64,000 nucleotides of DNA from Georgenia sp. TF02-10 (GCF_022759505.1 NZ_CP094289.1:3100001-3164000), one strand, 5' to 3'. Positions 9,364 to 18,922 are shown, counted from the stretch's first letter. The notes: generated from the sequence alone by a model not told the origin. A program made the numbers and translations.

Positions 9364-10048
9364 GGTGTTCCTGACACGGTTCGAGATCAATCCGGCCCGG
9401 CGCGGCGCCCGGAGGCTCCTTGGCTCGGCCCAGGCCATGCATGCTGCGGTTCTCGCCGGGTTCCCCCGCTCGGCCGTTCCCGAACGGGTCCTGTGGCGTC
9501 TCGACCGGGGGGAGGCGGGGACGTTCCTCTACGTGGTCAGTCCCCGGCAGCCGGACTTCACCCATCTTGCCGAACAGGCCGGCTGGCCGACAACGGCCGC
9601 ATGGATCACGCGGCCCTACGACGCCCTGCTGAGTTCCCTCCGAGAGAACCAGCGGTGGGCCTTCCGCCTCACTGCCAACCCGACTCGCAGCGTCCGGGTG
9701 CAGGAGGGCCGGCGCGGCCAGCGCGTGGGGCACGTGACAGTGGCGCAGCAGCTCGACTGGTTCCTCCGCCGGACCGAGCGCTGGGGGTTCGCGCTCGAGG
9801 AGAGCACCGTGGACGGGGCTGCCCACCCGTCGGTCGCCGTCGTGGCACGCGACCTGCTCTCCTTCGACCGGCGCGAACCTGGCACGGCGGGCGCCCCGCG
9901 ACGGGTCACCATCGCCCGCGCGACGTACGAGGGCCTCCTCCGCGTCAACGACCCTGCAGCGTTGCGCTCGGTGCTGATGGAGGGCGCGGGACCGGCCAAG
10001 GCGTACGGGTGCGGCCTGTTGACCTTGGCCCCGTTGGGACCGTCGTGA
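9356..10048 (+). CDS. casE: crRNA endoribonuclease CasE/Cas6e
   Basis: Cas6e cuts the pre-crRNA at the base of each repeat hairpin and stays bound as the Cascade head. The 230-residue protein has two ferredoxin-like halves. His29 in the AMHAAV motif corresponds to the catalytic histidine of the family, and the glycine-rich C-terminal loop AKAYGCGLLTL is present. GTG start overlapping the casD stop. The repeats next door have the strong CCCCGCGCTCGCGGGG stem that such an enzyme cleaves, so crRNA maturation is probably intact. Confidence 0.93.
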   Translation: MPEVFLTRFEINPARRGARRLLGSAQAMHAAVLAGFPRSAVPERVLWRLDRGEAGTFLYVVSPRQPDFTHLAEQAGWPTTAAWITRPYDALLSSLRENQRWAFRLTANPTRSVRVQEGRRGQRVGHVTVAQQLDWFLRRTERWGFALEESTVDGAAHPSVAVVARDLLSFDRREPGTAGAPRRVTIARATYEGLLRVNDPAALRSVLMEGAGPAKAYGCGLLTLAPLGPS

Positions 10049-11004
10049 CACGCGGCCCGGCACCTCCGCCGATCTCGTCACTGGCGCGTGCCGCCGACCG
10101 GCTCAGTTTCGTGTACCTGGAGCACGCGGTGATCCACCGGGACGCCAACGCCATCACGTCGACCGACCAACGCGGCATCGTCCACATCCCGGCGGCCTCG
10201 CTCGGCACGCTCATCCTCGGCCCGGGCACGACCATCAGCCACGGGGCCGTGATGCTGCTTGCCGAGAGCGGTGCCACGGCCGTCTGGGCCGGCGAGCGGG
10301 CCGTCCGGTACTACGCGCACGGCCGCCCGCTCTCGCGGAGCTCGAGCCTGCTGGAGGAGCAGGCACGGCTGGTGTCGAACCGTAACCTGCGGCTGGCGGT
10401 GGCCCGCGAGATGTATGCGATGCGGTTCCCTGGTGAGGAGGTCTCGGCACCGAGCATGCAGCAGCTCCGCGGTCGGGAGGGCGCGCGGGTGCGGCGCAGC
10501 TATCGGGAGCACAGCGAGCGCACCGGCGTTCCGTGGGGCCGCCGGGACTACCGGCCGGACGACTTCGCCGCCTCGGATGCGGTCAACCAGGCACTCTCGG
10601 CGGCGAACACCGCGCTGTACGGTCTCGTGCACGCCGCCATCGTCGCCCTGGGGTGCAGCCCGGGCCTGGGGTTCGTGCACACCGGCCATGACCGCTCCTT
10701 CGTCTACGACGTCGCCGACCTGTACAAGGCCGAGGTCTCGATCCCGGTTGCGTTCGACGTGGCCAAGGAGCCTCTGGCAGACGTGCCGACCATGACCCGG
10801 CGGCTGATGCGCGACCGCATGACGGAGCTCCACCTGATCGAGCGGTGCGTGCGCGACATCCAGCACCTGCTGGGCAGCCGGCCCGAGGAGGGAGAGGGCG
10901 AGCTGGACGACGGCGTCGAGGCGGACGTCGTCGCACTGTGGGACGGCGCCGACGAAGTGGTGGCCGCCGGGACCAATTACGGCGAGGAGGACGTGGACTG
11001 GTGA
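10045..11004 (+). CDS. cas1: CRISPR integrase Cas1 (type I-E)
   Basis: Cas1 with Cas2 inserts new spacers at the first repeat. From the GTG overlapping the casE stop the protein has 319 residues. The metal ligands are visible as E145 (LRGREGARVRR), H212 (FVHTGHDRSFVYD) and D225 (VADLYKAE), matching the E141/H208/D221 arrangement of the E. coli enzyme. The C-terminal tail after about residue 280 is acidic and longer than usual. Adaptation therefore looks catalytically intact even though casA is broken. Confidence 0.95.
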   Translation: MTRGPAPPPISSLARAADRLSFVYLEHAVIHRDANAITSTDQRGIVHIPAASLGTLILGPGTTISHGAVMLLAESGATAVWAGERAVRYYAHGRPLSRSSSLLEEQARLVSNRNLRLAVAREMYAMRFPGEEVSAPSMQQLRGREGARVRRSYREHSERTGVPWGRRDYRPDDFAASDAVNQALSAANTALYGLVHAAIVALGCSPGLGFVHTGHDRSFVYDVADLYKAEVSIPVAFDVAKEPLADVPTMTRRLMRDRMTELHLIERCVRDIQHLLGSRPEEGEGELDDGVEADVVALWDGADEVVAAGTNYGEEDVDW

Positions 11005-11393
11005 TGGTGCTCGTGCTCACTGCATGCCCGACCGGACTACGCGGACAGCTGACACGCTGGCTGCTGGAGGTCGCGCCTGGCGTGTTCGTCGGAAACCCGA
11101 ACCCACGCGTGCGGGACGGGTTGTGGGAGCGGGTCGCGGAGGGCATCGGTGGTGGCCGTGCGCTCCTCGTGCACTCTGCCCGGAACGAGCAGCGCCTGGC
11201 CTTCCGCAGTCACGGCCATGACTGGAAGCCCACCGACTTCGAGGGCATCGAGCTCATGATGCGTCCGCTGCCCGACGACGGACGTGGTCCGCTCTTCCTC
11301 GGCGCCGCCCCCCGCCCGCCGGAGCACTGGAGCACCGCTGCCCGGAGGCGCCGGTTCGGCAGGATGGCCAACCGGGATCCCGGGCTCAAGTGA
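11004..11393 (+). CDS. cas2: CRISPR adaptation protein Cas2 (type I-E)
   Basis: Cas2e is the dimeric scaffold of the Cas1-Cas2 integrase. The ATG at 11004 overlaps the cas1 stop, and a GTG three bases earlier is also possible. The 129-residue protein starts MVLVLTACPTGLRGQLTRWL and contains GVFVGNPNPRVRDGLWERV, both family signatures. The C-terminal tail (HWSTAARRRRFGR) is basic and somewhat longer than in E. coli. The first CRISPR repeat lies only 44 bases past the stop. Confidence 0.94.
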   Translation: MVLVLTACPTGLRGQLTRWLLEVAPGVFVGNPNPRVRDGLWERVAEGIGGGRALLVHSARNEQRLAFRSHGHDWKPTDFEGIELMMRPLPDDGRGPLFLGAAPRPPEHWSTAARRRRFGRMANRDPGLK

Positions 11394-11437
11394 TGTAGTT
11401 TGAGGCAGCGAGCCGGCATCCGTGCTGGTCAGCCAGT
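11394..11437 (+). promoter_or_regulatory. Very short CRISPR leader region
   Basis: Only 44 bases separate the cas2 stop from repeat 1. The opposite array end carries the degenerate terminal repeat, so this side should be the leader. There is no long AT-rich tract and no obvious promoter or IHF-like site. The array promoter may lie inside cas2, or the array may be read from the cas operon. Confidence 0.5.
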
Positions 11438-14387
11438 GTGGTCCCCGCGCTCGCGGGGGTGATCCCCCGGCCATCCGGGTGATCGGCCTCAAGGGCGCGT
11501 GGTCCCCGCGCTCGCGGGGGTGATCCCACCGGGTCCGACGGAGGGCTCGGCAGCGTCCCGTGGTCCCCGCGCTCGCGGGGGTGATCCCTACGCCGTCGGC
11601 CTCTTCCTGAGCAACCCGGCGTGGTCCCCGCGCTCGCGGGGGTGATCCCCGTGCGGTGTCGACCTCGGCCCACAGCTTGGCGTGGTCCCCGCGCTCGCGG
11701 GGGTGATCCCACCGCGGACTTGATGTAGTCCCAGCCGGCCTTGTGGTCCCCGCGCTCGCGGGGGTGATCCCCCGTCCCCGATGATGGCCCGGTCGAGGTA
11801 GGCGTGGTCCCCGCGCTCGCGGGGGTGATCCCCCCACGCGGTGGGCGAGGGGCGGGACAGGCCCGTGGTCCCCGCGCTCGCGGGGGTGATCCCACCGGGC
11901 GCACCTACATCGTCTACACGACACCGTGGTCCCCGCGCTCGCGGGGGTGATCCCTCGCGGACGAAGCGGGTACCAGCCGCCGTCAAGTGGTCCCCGCGCT
12001 CGCGGGGGTGATCCCATCTCCCGGTTCCACTCCCGGTACTCAAAGCTGTGGTCCCCGCGCTTGCGGGGGTGATCCCACCGGGTCCATCGACTTCCTGTGG
12101 CAGCACCGGTGGTCCCCGCGCTCGCGGGGGTGATCCCGCCTCTCAGCCCGTCGGGAGCGCGAGGAGCGGGTGGTCCCCGCGCTCGCGGGGGTGATCCGCC
12201 AGGGCGCCGACGTGGTGCCTGGTCCGGCCGTGGTCCCCGCGCTCGCGGGGGTGATCCGGCGACGGCGCCGGAGTCCTCCTCCCACCCGAAGTGGTCCCCG
12301 CGCTCGCGGGGGTGATCCCCCGAGCTGGGGGTAGCGCTGCTGGCTGGTCTCGTGGTCCCCGCGCTCGCGGGGGTGATCCCCCGGAAGCACCCGACCAGGG
12401 CGACCACTGCCCGTGGTCCCCGCGCTCGCGGGGCTGATCCCCTGATCAAGGGCTACTGGGAGGGCGCCAAGGCGTGGTCCCCGCGCTCGCGGGGGTGATC
12501 CGGTCGCGTCCCAGTCGACGTAGCGGGCGTCGTTGTGGTCCCCGCGCTCGCGGGGGTGATCCCTCAGGACCGCCGCGCCCACCAGTCGTCGATCAGTGGT
12601 CCCCGCGCTCGCGAGGGTGATCCCCGCTCAGCCTGGGCCGGGTCCGTCTCCATGAGGTGGTCCCCGCGCTCGCGGGGGTGATCCCGCGACCAGGGCGCCG
12701 TCGTCCGCGAGGGTCTGGTGGTCCCCGCGCTCGCGGGGGTGATCCGTAGAAGGCGTCCGCGCCGTCGCCGTCCTTGAAGTGGTCCCCGCGCTCGCGGGGG
12801 TGATCCGCCAGGGCGCCGACGTGGTGCCTGGTCCGGCCGTGGTCCCCGCGCTCGCGGGGGTGATCCGGTCACCAAGCACTACGAGTACATCTTCGGTGGG
12901 TGGTCCCCGCGCTCGCGGGGGTGATCCCTTCAGCTTCGACTGGATCACTGCCGAGAGGACGTGGTCCCCGCGCTCGCGGGGGTGATCCCTCCTCCATCTC
13001 CATGTCGCCCGGGTCGGGGAAGTGGTCACCGCGCTCGCGGGGGTGATCCCATCGCCACCTCCGCCGACAAGGCCGGGTAGCAGTGGTCCCCGCGCTCGCG
13101 GGGGTGATCCGGTCACCAAGCACTACGAGTACATCTTCGGTGGGTGGTCCCCGCGCTCGCGGGGGTGATCCCTTCAGCTTCGACTGGATCACTGCCGAGA
13201 GGACGTGGTCCCCGCGCTCGCGGGGGTGATCCCTCCTCCATCTCCATGTCGCCCGGGTCGGGGAAGTGGTCACCGCGCTCGCGGGGGTGATCCCATCGCC
13301 ACCTCCGCCGACAAGGCCGGGTAGCAGTGGTCCCCGCGCTCGCGGGGGTGATCCCGTCCCGGTGACCCGCTCACCCTCCACGCCGACGTGGTCCCCGCGC
13401 TCGCGGGGGTGATCCCTCCACCGACCAGGTCTCCCGCGCGCTGCTGGAGTGGTCCCCGCGCTCGCGGGGGTGATCCCCACCTCTCCGGCATCGTCACCGT
13501 GCCCACTGCGTGGTCCCCGCGCCCGCGGGGGTGATCCCCGGACCGACGCCGACTCGTCGTAGGCAGGCACGTGGTCCCCGCGCTCGCGGGGGTGATCCCG
13601 GCTCCGGTCCGAGATCCGCACCGCTGACATCGTGGTCCCCGCGCTCGGGGGGTGACCCCGTCCCGTACAAGACCGACGACGTGACCGGCGAGTGGTCCCC
13701 GCGCTCGCGGGGGTGATCCCCCCGGCAACCTGAGTGTCCGGCGACGTGATGAGTGGTCCCCGCGCTCGCGGGGGGTGATCCCGACCCACCGGCGACCGGG
13801 GTGTCGCCGTCGTGGTCCCCGCGCTCGCGGGGGTGATCCCCAGAACGAGATCACCGAATGGCTGGACGAACAGTGGTCCGCGCGCTCGCGGGGGTGATCT
13901 CGCCTGCGCCACCACGGGCAGCAGCGTCGCGAGCTGGTCCCCGCGCTCGCGGGGGTGATCCCCTCCCCCGGTGGCCGGCCTCAGGGCCCGCCACGTGGTC
14001 CCCGCGCTCGCGGGGGTGATCCCAGCATCTCGTCAGCGATCTCGCCGGCCGTGGCGTGGTCCCCGCGCTCGCGGAGGCGATCCCGCGCGCGCCATGATGG
14101 AAGTATCCGGCGGCGGGTGGTCCCCGCGCTCGTGGGGGTGATCCCGTGGCTGGCTGGGGCTGCACACCTACCGGCGGTGGTCCCCGCGCTCGCGGGGGTG
14201 ATCCCGAGCGCTACGCCGACTACCTGCAGGCCGGCTTGTGGTCCCCGCGCTCGCGGGGGTGATCCCGAGCGCTACGCCGACTACCTGCAGGCCGGCTTGT
14301 GGTCCCCGCGCTCGCGGGGGTGATCCCAGCGGGTAGCCCTCGGCACTGCCGCCGGAGACGTGGTCCCCGCGCTCACGTGGGTGATCA
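11438..14387 (+). CRISPR. Type I-E CRISPR array, 49 repeats and 48 spacers
   Basis: The consensus repeat is 28 bases, GTGGTCCCCGCG then CTCGCGGGGGTGATCC, with a self-complementary CCCCGCG/CGCGGGG stem. A 29th base, usually C and sometimes G, probably comes from the PAM. Spacers are 33 bases counting that base (a few are 30 or 32), so the period is 61. Repeats near 11438 are identical. Variants build up towards 14387: a one-base deletion at 13632, an insertion at 13753, substitutions at 13873, 13934, 14056 and 14117, and a badly degraded last repeat at 14360. This places the leader at the cas2 side. Spacer 13 equals spacer 23, 46 equals 47, and 24-27 equal 28-31. Several spacers match the prophage in this same window. 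Confidence 0.98.
12839..13326 (+). repeat. Tandem duplication of a four-spacer CRISPR block
   Basis: Bases 12839-13082 and 13083-13326 are the same 244-base unit (4 x 61), carrying spacers 24-27 and 28-31. Both copies share a private repeat variant (GTGGTCACC instead of GTGGTCCCC, at 13022 and 13266), so this is recombination within the array and not independent acquisition. At least three of the four spacers come from one phage tail-assembly gene. Confidence 0.95.
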
Positions 14388-14424
14388 ACAGGGCCCTGGC
14401 CGGCGAACTTCTCGATGCGCGCCG

Positions 14425-15081
14425 TCAGCGACCGGACCTGCTCGCTGAGCTCGGCGATCTGCGCGCGGGTGACTGTCGCTTCGTCCTCGTTGCCGGCGCG
14501 CACGCGCTCCACGAGCCAGGAAGCCAGGGTTGCGGCACGACTCCGAGCAGGGCGACACCGCCGATCATCAGCGCCAGCGCAACGAACCTGCCCGTGGTCG
14601 TGACTGGGTACCGGTCGCCGTAGCCCACGGTCGTCACCGTGGTGATCGCCCACCACAGGCCGTCGCCGAAGCCGGAGATGTTTGCCTCGCGCGCGCTGCG
14701 CTCGGCGTCGGTGATCGCCAGGGCGCCGGCGAAGATCAGCAGTGCGGATCCGCCTGCGACGTACGTGACGACGCGGCCCCGGAGCGTGTGCGTGCCGGCT
14801 CGGTTCAGTACCGACAAGAGCGCGACGAGCCGGAGGAGCCGCAGCGGTCGCAGCAGCGGCAGGGCCAGGGAGGCCAGGTCGAGCAGGTTGGTGCGGATGA
14901 AGTGCCAACGGCGCGGCGCAAGAGCCAGCCGGATCGCGTAGTCCACGCCGAGCAAGACCCACGTCGCCGTCACGACGGCGCTGCACGTCCGCGCGATGCC
15001 CGGGGAGACGGCCGGCCAGACGATGGGGATGGCATAGGCGATCAGGAACAGGACTGCCGAGGTCGTCAAGGGCGCCTCCAT
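14425..15081 (-). CDS. Voltage-gated-type potassium channel, 3' end frameshifted
   Basis: The start ATG 15081 (MEAPLTTSAVLF) follows GGGGAG. The protein has an N-terminal transmembrane bundle including an arginine-bearing helix (LLRPLRLLRLVALL, S4-like), a pore helix and selectivity filter TTVTTVGYGDRYP, and a last helix ending ALMIGGVALLG. The frame then turns to nonsense and stops at 14425. The frame one base back continues sensibly from about 14537 as TLASWLVERV and a coiled-coil-like tail (AQIAELSEQVRSLTARIEKF), and runs without a stop into the last CRISPR repeat. This implies a one-base deletion and loss of the original 3' end where the array now lies. The pore itself is intact, so a shortened channel is possible. 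Confidence 0.8.
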   Translation of the reverse strand: MEAPLTTSAVLFLIAYAIPIVWPAVSPGIARTCSAVVTATWVLLGVDYAIRLALAPRRWHFIRTNLLDLASLALPLLRPLRLLRLVALLSVLNRAGTHTLRGRVVTYVAGGSALLIFAGALAITDAERSAREANISGFGDGLWWAITTVTTVGYGDRYPVTTTGRFVALALMIGGVALLGVVPQPWLPGSWSACAPATRTKRQSPARRSPSSASRSGR

Positions 15082-15519
15082 GCGGCGCTCCCCGTGCTCC
15101 AGCCGGGCCCCTCGTGCCGGGCTCTCGTCAGCCCGCGAAAGGCTTGGAACGGGCTCGTGATCGCCGTGAAGAGCCATGCTGCCGTCCTCCTGATCGGACG
15201 CCGTGAGGCCGCCGGCGGAGCGCGACGTACGAGACGGCGTGCCGGCGAACGGCCGCCACCTTCGTTGCCATGAGCACCGCGGAGACCGTCAGTTCGATTG
15301 TCGCCGGGCTGAGCGCGCCTGGGGATGTTCGCGGACGTCGTCGTCGCGTCGTGCATCCCGTGATGCCCAGAGCGGCCAGCGCAGCACCGACCGGGACCTT
15401 CCTCCCACAACCGCACGTCCAGCCGCCCCCCAGCGCCCGTCGTGACCCAACCGAGACCTGCGGGACCGCAGACGGGGTTGACGGCTCGCCCCCGCCGTCG
15501 CCACGATGGGCACATCCCG

Positions 15520-15567
15520 TGAGAGCGCTCCCACCGTCTCTCAGCAGTTTTCGTGAGAGCGCTCTCG
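15520..15567 (+). promoter_or_regulatory. Two CebR-type operators upstream of the sugar-uptake operon
   Basis: Two palindromes, TGAGAGCGCTCCCA at 15520-15533 and TGAGAGCGCTCTCG at 15554-15567, closely match the TGGGAGCGCTCCCA box bound by CebR/CelR LacI-family repressors in actinomycetes. They are 34 bases apart, about three helical turns, and lie 72-120 bases before the solute-binding protein gene. The LacI-type gene at the end of the operon is the likely partner. The rest of the 557-base gap (15082-15638) shows no gene I can support. Confidence 0.85.
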
Positions 15568-15638
15568 CATCGAGGGGAAGCCACACCCCTCACCCACACC
15601 GACCGCGGCGTGGCAGCCGCTTCGACGAAGGAGTCATC

Positions 15639-16943
15639 GTGCGCACAAGGAGATCCGTCCCGGTGGTCGCCGGCGCGGCCGGCATCGCCCTGCTCGCCGC
15701 GGCCTGCGGCACCAGCGGCGCGGACACCGGCGGCGAGGCCGCCGCCTCGGGCGACGGCGAGGGTGGCGATGTCACCCTGACCGTGGCCACGTTCAACGAG
15801 TTCGGCTACGAGGAGCTCATCGAGGAGTACATGGACGCCAACCCGGGCGTCACCGTGGAGCACAAGAAGGCGGCCACCTCCAACGAGGCCCGCGACAACA
15901 TGAACACCCGCCTCGCGGCCGGCTCCGGCCTGGCCGACATCGAGGCGATCGAGGTCGACTGGCTCCCCGAGCTCATGCAGTACTCCGACAAGTTCGTCGA
16001 CCTCGCCGACCCGGCCGTGGAGGGCCGCTGGCTGGACTGGAAGGTGGAGCAGGCCACCACGCCCGACGGCGCCCTGATCGGCTACGGCACGGACATCGGC
16101 CCGGTGAGCGTGTGCTACCGCAGCGACCTCTTCGCCGCGGCCGGCCTGCCCACCGACCGCGCCGAGGTCGCGGCGCTGCTCGAGGGCGACTGGGACACGT
16201 ACTTCGAGGTGGGCCGCCAGTTCGCGGCGAGCTCGGACGTGCCCTGGTTCGACTCCGCCCAGGCCACCTACCAGGGCATGATCAACCAGGTCGCCAACGC
16301 CTACGAGGAGTCGGACGGCACCCCGATCCCGCTGGCGGAGAACGCCGAGGTCAAGGACCTGTACGACCAGGTGGTCGCGGCCGGCGTCGACGACGGCCTC
16401 TCCGCGCACCTGGAGCAGTGGAGCGAGGACTGGGTCAACGCCTTCCAGAACGACGGCTTCGCCACCATGCTCTGCCCGGGCTGGATGCTCGGGGTCATCG
16501 AGGGCAACGCCGCCGGCGTCGAGGGCTGGGACATCGCCGACGTCTACCCCGGCGGGGGCGGGAACTGGGGCGGGTCGTTCCTGACCGTGCCGGCCCAGGG
16601 CGAGCACCCGGAGGAGGCCAAGGCGCTGGCCCAGTGGCTGACCGCCCCGGAGCAGCAGCTCAAGGCCTTCGAGGCCAAGGGCACCTTCCCCAGCCAGGTC
16701 GAGGCGCTGGAGAGCGAGGAGCTCCGCGGCCAGACGAACGAGTTCTTCAACGACGCCCCGGTCGGGGAGATCCTGGCCAACCGGGCCGAGGCCGTGGAGG
16801 TCACGCCCTTCAAGGGCCCGAACTACTTCGCGATCCACCAGACCGTCTCGGACGCGATCACGCGCGCGGACGTCGGCAGCGACGACGCCGCCTCCTCCTG
16901 GGAGAAGGCCCTGGCGGCGTTCGACGAGCTCGGGCTCGGCTGA
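15639..16943 (+). CDS. cebE: ABC sugar transporter solute-binding lipoprotein (cellobiose/oligosaccharide type)
   Basis: This is the extracellular receptor for an ABC sugar importer. The GTG start is fixed by AAGGAG five bases upstream. The 434-residue protein has a lipoprotein signal with lipobox LAAAC (Cys23). A family-1 solute-binding fold follows, with conserved pieces such as ADIEAIEVDWLPELM, GWDIADVYPGGGGNWGGSFL and the helix EEAKALAQWLTAPEQQLKAF. Two permease genes and a beta-glucosidase follow, and CebR-type operators precede it. Together these indicate cellobiose or a related beta-glucoside as ligand. The exact sugar is inferred. No ATPase gene is in the operon, as in Streptomyces cebEFG, which uses a shared MsiK-type ATPase. 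Confidence 0.88.
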   Translation: MRTRRSVPVVAGAAGIALLAAACGTSGADTGGEAAASGDGEGGDVTLTVATFNEFGYEELIEEYMDANPGVTVEHKKAATSNEARDNMNTRLAAGSGLADIEAIEVDWLPELMQYSDKFVDLADPAVEGRWLDWKVEQATTPDGALIGYGTDIGPVSVCYRSDLFAAAGLPTDRAEVAALLEGDWDTYFEVGRQFAASSDVPWFDSAQATYQGMINQVANAYEESDGTPIPLAENAEVKDLYDQVVAAGVDDGLSAHLEQWSEDWVNAFQNDGFATMLCPGWMLGVIEGNAAGVEGWDIADVYPGGGGNWGGSFLTVPAQGEHPEEAKALAQWLTAPEQQLKAFEAKGTFPSQVEALESEELRGQTNEFFNDAPVGEILANRAEAVEVTPFKGPNYFAIHQTVSDAITRADVGSDDAASSWEKALAAFDELGLG

Positions 16944-17018
16944 CCCACCCGGCCGGCCACGCCGCAACCGCCCCCACCCGCCCGCCGCCGCCCGAGGAGA
17001 CCTGTCCGAGGAGACCTG

Positions 17019-18014
17019 ATGGCCACCACCGCACCCGCCCGGCGCCTGCCCGCGCCGCCGCCGGCCGACCCCGGCCCCCGGGCCCCGCGCGCGACCCTGC
17101 GCCAGCGGCTCGCCCGGTGGGACGTCCGGCTCTCGCCCTACCTCTACGTCGCGCCGTTCTTCCTGGTCTTCGCGGTCGCCGGGCTCTTCCCCATCGTCTA
17201 CACCGCCTACGTCTCGGTGCACGACTGGCACCTCATCGGCGGCCAGGGCGAGTTCGTCGGCCTGCAGAACTTCGTCGACGTCCTCCAGCAGCCGCGGTTC
17301 CGCACCGCGCTGCGGAACACCTTCAGCATCTTCCTGCTCTCCTCGGTGCCGCAGGTGGCCATGGCCATCGCCCTCGCCGCGGTGCTGGACGCCAACCTGC
17401 GCGCCAAGACGTTCTGGCGGATGGGCGTCCTGCTGCCCTACGTGGTGGCGCCGGTGGCCGTGTCGCTGATCTTCTCCAAGATGTTCGCCGACCAGTCCGG
17501 CCTGATCAACGCCCTGCTCGCCGGGGTCGGCGTCGAGCCGATCCGGTGGCACTCCGACGTGCTCGCCAGCCACGTCGCGATCGCCAGCATGGTCAACTTC
17601 CGGTGGACCGGGTACAACACGCTGATCGCGCTGGCCGCGATGCAGGCGGTGCCGCGCGAGCTGTACGAGGCCGCCGTCATCGACGGCGCCGGCCGGCTGC
17701 GCCAGTTCTTCTCCATCACCGTCCCGATGCTTCGGCCGACGATCATCTTCATCGTCATCACCTCCACCATCGGCGGCCTGCAGATCTTCGACGAGCCCCG
17801 CATGTTCGACCAGATGGGCCTGGGCGGGGCGGACCGGCAGTGGATGACCCTGACCATGTACCTCTACGAGCTCGGCTGGGGCGCGCAGAAGAGCTTCGGG
17901 CGGGCCTCCGCCGTCGCCTGGCTGCTCTTCCTGATCATCGTGCTGATCGGCCTGGTCAACTTCGCGCTGACCCGCCGCATCGCCTCCAGCGGCGGCAAGG
18001 GGGGCCAGCGATGA
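17019..18014 (+). CDS. cebF: ABC sugar transporter permease, CebF type
   Basis: A 331-residue MalF-like permease. After a proline-rich cytoplasmic N-terminus come six hydrophobic segments (first LYVAPFFLVFAVAGLFPIVY near residue 45). The EAA loop that docks the ATPase is visible as ELYEAAVIDGAGRLRQFFSI near residues 215-235. The start follows GAGGAGACCTG. It overlaps the next permease gene by ATGA. Confidence 0.9.
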   Translation: MATTAPARRLPAPPPADPGPRAPRATLRQRLARWDVRLSPYLYVAPFFLVFAVAGLFPIVYTAYVSVHDWHLIGGQGEFVGLQNFVDVLQQPRFRTALRNTFSIFLLSSVPQVAMAIALAAVLDANLRAKTFWRMGVLLPYVVAPVAVSLIFSKMFADQSGLINALLAGVGVEPIRWHSDVLASHVAIASMVNFRWTGYNTLIALAAMQAVPRELYEAAVIDGAGRLRQFFSITVPMLRPTIIFIVITSTIGGLQIFDEPRMFDQMGLGGADRQWMTLTMYLYELGWGAQKSFGRASAVAWLLFLIIVLIGLVNFALTRRIASSGGKGGQR

Positions 18015-18922
18015 GCGCGCCGTCCGTCCCGATGATCCGGCAGACCGCCGGCCGCGGCGCCGCCCGGGCGGCCGCCCGCCGCCGCGGGACCGGCGGGGTG
18101 AACCGCCGGCCCGGCTGGGTCACCTACGCCGTGCTGACCGTGGTGCTGCTGATCTCGGCCTACCCGATCTACTACGCGGTCCTGCTCGCCTCCTCCGACG
18201 CCGCCACCATCGCGCAGAACCCGGTGCCGTCCCTGATCCCCGGGGAGAACCTGCTGGCGAACCTGCGCCGGGTCGTGGAGTCGGACATCAAGTTCTGGCC
18301 AGCCCTGGTCAACAGCATCATCGTCTCCACCGTCACCGCGCTGTCCGTGGTCGTCTTCGCCACCCTGGCCGGGTACTCCTTCGCCAAGCTCCGGTTCCGC
18401 GGCCGCGGCCCGCTGCTGGTCTTCGTCGTCGCGACGATGGCGGTGCCCACCCAGCTCGGGATCGTGCCGCTGTTCATCGTGATGTCCAAGCTCGGCTGGG
18501 TCGGCCAGCTCCAGGCGGTCATCGTGCCCGGGATGGTCACCGCCTTCGGGGTGTTCTGGATGACCCAGTACCTGCAGGAGGCCCTGCCCTACGAGCTTAT
18601 CGAGGCGGCCCGGGTGGACGGCTGCTCGATGATCCGCACCTTCTGGCACGTGGCCCTGCCGGCCGCCCGGCCCGCCGCAGCGATGCTCGCCCTGTTCACC
18701 TTCGTGGGGTCCTGGACGAACTTCTTCTGGCCCTTCGTGGTCCTCGGGGCCGCCAACCCCACCCTGCCGGTGGCGATCCAGCTGCTGCAGGCCTCCTACT
18801 TCAAGGACTACTCGCTGATCCTGGCGGGCGTGGTCGCCTCGACCCTCCCGCTGGTCCTCGTCTTCGTCGTCGCCGGGCGCCACCTCGTCACCGGCATCAT
18901 GCAAGGAGCCGTCAAGGGATGA
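18011..18922 (+). CDS. cebG: ABC sugar transporter permease, CebG type
   Basis: A 303-residue MalG-like permease with about six membrane segments, beginning with VLTVVLLISAYPIYYAVLLA near residue 45. The EAA loop reads ELIEAARVDGCSMIRTFWHV near 200-220, and the C-terminal segment LVFVVAGRHLVTGIMQGAVKG is typical of the MalG side. The ATG overlaps the cebF stop and its own stop overlaps the beta-glucosidase start, so all three are translated together. Confidence 0.9.
   Translation: MSAPSVPMIRQTAGRGAARAAARRRGTGGVNRRPGWVTYAVLTVVLLISAYPIYYAVLLASSDAATIAQNPVPSLIPGENLLANLRRVVESDIKFWPALVNSIIVSTVTALSVVVFATLAGYSFAKLRFRGRGPLLVFVVATMAVPTQLGIVPLFIVMSKLGWVGQLQAVIVPGMVTAFGVFWMTQYLQEALPYELIEAARVDGCSMIRTFWHVALPAARPAAAMLALFTFVGSWTNFFWPFVVLGAANPTLPVAIQLLQASYFKDYSLILAGVVASTLPLVLVFVVAGRHLVTGIMQGAVKG

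Noticed and set aside
11386-14165. Several long minus-strand open frames with GSPPRARGP and DHPRERGDH repeats
   Set aside because: These are translations of CRISPR repeats. The 61-base period shifts the frame each unit and produces arginine/proline-rich nonsense.
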